A stretch of DNA of 28,763 nucleotides from Fomitopsis serialis (taxonomy: Eukaryota > Basidiomycota > Agaricomycetes > Polyporales > Fomitopsidaceae), in contig NW_025955424.1 in NCBI RefSeq assembly GCF_022376445.1, positions 1 to 28,763 of the forward strand, in the 5' to 3' direction. Below the pieces are notes generated by a model. That model saw nothing but the letters and a program-made list of their open reading frames with translations, had not been told where the DNA came from and made no database searches. Positions 26,255-28,763 of the stretch are shown here, piece by piece. The position numbers and the translations under genes are program-made. Each line of letters starts with the position of its first letter. Position 1 is the stretch's first letter.

Positions 26255-28763
26255 CCTCACATCCAACGCCCACGACGTACATTCTCCGGCAAATATACCT
26301 ATTTGTTGAGAGCTTGACGTCGCCCGGGATCGGCGCCGCCTCTCTGCGATGCACACGTAAAGATCTAGACCCTGGCGTTCATGCTGGTCGCAAACCTGAT
26401 ACAGGAACGATTCAGGTGATCCTGCAACACAGGTGCAGCACCACAGCATCCGACGCTTTCTCCGGACTATGCTACGGAATGCCTTGGCGGGCGCGGGCCC
26501 AAGAAGACGACTGTCGACTTCTTGAGAAGTCTGGACGCAGCGAACCTGGTGAACATGGGCCACAGTGGTGCAGTACAGCAGCCTACTTGGGCGTCGTATG
26601 TCACGGGTGCGCTGATCGGTCCTCATGTTTGTATGAGAGGCATCGCGAGGCTGTCTGCATTCCCCATAAACCGTGGGCGCCGGCACGAAGTTGACGGCTT
26701 GAATGTCAAGTCAAACGGATTGTCCAAAAGCAAATAGGAGGCGGCGTCCATCATAAACACATTCTTGTTGTTCAGACAGACGGTATGATCGAGGCTCCGA
26801 CATCCACCGTTGTTTCTGATCCGCCGTAAATGTCCATCTCGGATCTGTGCAACGCGCGACTGTCAGATATTTGTACATAAACATACAACACGTACCTGCG
26901 CCCATTGATTGATTTACGGCCACGGGCTCGCACTCAGCGTTCGCGCGCGAGGACTTCCTCGCACGGCGCTGTTTCACGTTCGGCGAGTGAAAGTAACGAT
27001 CAGATTTCCTGCAACTCGCAAGATGCGGTGGAATCGAGGCTTCCGCACAGTACATCGGTTCGCGGCGCATGATGGTCCTGTTGGATAGCCCTGAGCACAC
27101 GTTAACACGCGATGTCTGAACGATGCCTAGCGAACCTCCATGGTCTCGTCTGCATCAGCCCCGTTTAATTCGCTCCGAGTCCTCATAGGCTTGTCAATAA
27201 TATGGCACCTTCGGGGAATGTGCTCCTTCAAAGCGGCATCTACGAAACGACACGCCTGTTTACTCCATCTACCGAACCGCACGGGGTCGGTACTCGGTCT
27301 CGATGCGTGAAGTGCCTGTGTACGTAGTCGAAAGCAGGGACACCGGCGCTTCACAACGGTAGGTACGATGTGTCATGAACTGAACCTGACAGAGACATTT
27401 CCCGAAGAGCCTGACCATGGCGGATCAGATGCTCAACAACAGCCCACGGATGGCAGACGGACAAATTACTGTTGATCGGCCTGTTGGCCTGATCAAACAC
27501 TGCAAAATACCGTCCCGGTGCTGGGTATAGCATCAGCTGACCTCTCATGCAACGCTAGCAGCGAAAATTACCTGTTCAGCGGGCACCCGACTCAGGTAGA
27601 TCTGTCGCCCCAGTGTCATACTTGCCGGCGGGCGGTATCGTAGACTGCCTATATTATACGCGCCCTATTAAGCAATACCGGACTCAGCGATTTAATCGGC
27701 GTGTGTTAGGACAGCATACCGACTCGAGGCAATACTGAGTGACGAGCAGGCTGCAGCACTAAATGGCAGCTGCGCGCAACATTTGATTCGTGACAAGCGT
27801 CGACGCGAACATATGGCATGTAATGGTCGAGACCAGGTAGACGAGTGCAAGTGGAGGCGAGGCGTACCTCTAAGCCTCTAAGCTGCCTGCTAGGTCTTGT
27901 TTCCCCGTCACGCTTCGGAATTCCGCGCACTTGGGATGTCGCATAGCATGCTCCGGCAACGTCGCACATAAGGCTGGACAGTCTTGTACAGTGGATTCCA
28001 TTCAGGTTGATTACCGGTAGCGTCTGAGGCGGGACATGCGTATGGTGGACACGTCGGCAGTGCGTTTGGATAAATGAGTTGGCTAACGGAAGTACTGTAG
28101 TAGGAGGAAGAGGAAGAGGAGCGCGTCGGGAGACGCGATCCTGGAATTGCTGACTCAGCCTCGGTGGTCCGCCACCTCGATCGGGCCGCTCGCTCGTGGC
28201 GGTTGCCCACTGTTTGCTGAACGGGCTCATATGTACATATGCGTCGACTCGGGATCAACGGCGCCACAAACAGCTCTCTACACTTTTACGTTAACTGTTC
28301 GGGACGAGGCCATTGCCTTCTGCCCTCCCTACCTCTTCAACGGGCGTACCATCAGTACGCATCGAACCTCGGAACAGACGCGAACGACTCAGCTGTTCAA
28401 CGTTGTTTACAATTACAATCCTGGAATACGCAAATCCGCTGGAAGAGTCGACTGGTTCCGCGATAGCAGTCGACTTGTGTGCCCTCTTGATGGCTTTCCT
28501 GTCGCATCTCAGACGGCCAGACCTCACATCCATGCAGGCTCATTCACGCCGTCATCAATAGGCATGAACGCGCATAAGTTACGCGTAAGCACCAGATATC
28601 CCTCCAAACACTCCCCAGTACACTGACGGGTTCCGGTGAAAACCATTTCCTTACTTAGGCACGCGTCGATGCACCGGGTCTTGTAAACTCCACGGCGCAT
28701 CTCGACACGACGACCTTCACACCGCTTCAGGCTCCGGGACCAATATCGCGGGCTACCTCCGGC
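26255..28763. other. Terminal region without supported genes
   Basis: Several ORFs of 60-174 codons occur on both strands, the longest at 28230-27706 on the - strand. They overlap each other and show no recognisable domain, signal peptide or splice structure. I find no repeat units of the precursor type here. The first few hundred bases are presumably the upstream region of gene 6. Confidence 0.4.

Noticed and set aside
27706..28230. 174-codon - strand ORF
   Set aside because: No recognisable domain, signal peptide or splice extension; overlapping ORFs on both strands; composition like surrounding noncoding DNA.

Overview
The window looks like nuclear DNA of a filamentous basidiomycete, most likely an Agaricomycete. 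Genes are broken by many 50-70 nt GT-AG introns. There are two copies of a FunK1-type kinase (a family expanded in Agaricomycetes), a basidiomycete-style F-box protein, a nuclear gene for mitochondrial ribosomal protein uS7m and a nine-exon SDR oxidoreductase. No prokaryotic operon structure is seen.

The outstanding content is a cluster of at least six, probably seven, small secreted-precursor genes that I assembled by hand from splice sites. Most are invisible as long ORFs. Each has a signal-peptide exon followed by a series of tiny exons of 15-48 nt. Nearly all internal exons are phase 1 on both sides. They encode repeats of a basic cleavage site (KR/RR, sometimes AR) followed by a short Gly-Gly/Tyr peptide, for example VGGEVYTSPPDDLEKR or EPHVGGIYGVDADE. 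This is the layout of a Kex2-processed multi-peptide precursor, with one peptide per exon. Four such genes lie on the + strand (1357-1928, 4435-5046, 7002-7758, 11138-11732). Two lie on the - strand (21826-21226 and 26180-24581), and a stranded signal-peptide exon is at 20132-20030. In the - strand genes an extra intron separates the cleavage site (a 15-nt microexon) from the peptide exon.

Layout: 0-12.2 kb is a fourfold amplification of one precursor locus (promoter, gene and 3' flank) in the order A-B-A'-B'. A decayed FunK1 copy (8.1-9.7 kb) sits between A' and B', and a 111-bp retroposon-like insertion with a 13-bp target duplication sits in the B' promoter. At 12.17-14.58 kb an F-box gene interrupts what would otherwise be the 3' end of unit B'. 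At 14.78-15.53 kb is uS7m, which carries one apparent frameshift, and at 16.57-17.77 kb the SDR. At 18.2-19.9 kb is the better-preserved FunK1 copy, inverted relative to the first and directly downstream of an orphan precursor signal exon. At 21.2-26.2 kb are the two - strand precursor genes, the second with eight repeats. I can support no gene in 21.9-24.58 kb or 26.3-28.76 kb.

Function of the peptides is unknown. By analogy with dikaritin RiPPs, Rep1-type repellents and other Kex2-processed repeat proteins they could be cyclised metabolites, surface peptides or signals. No UstYa-type oxidase, Kex2 protease or transporter is encoded in the window.
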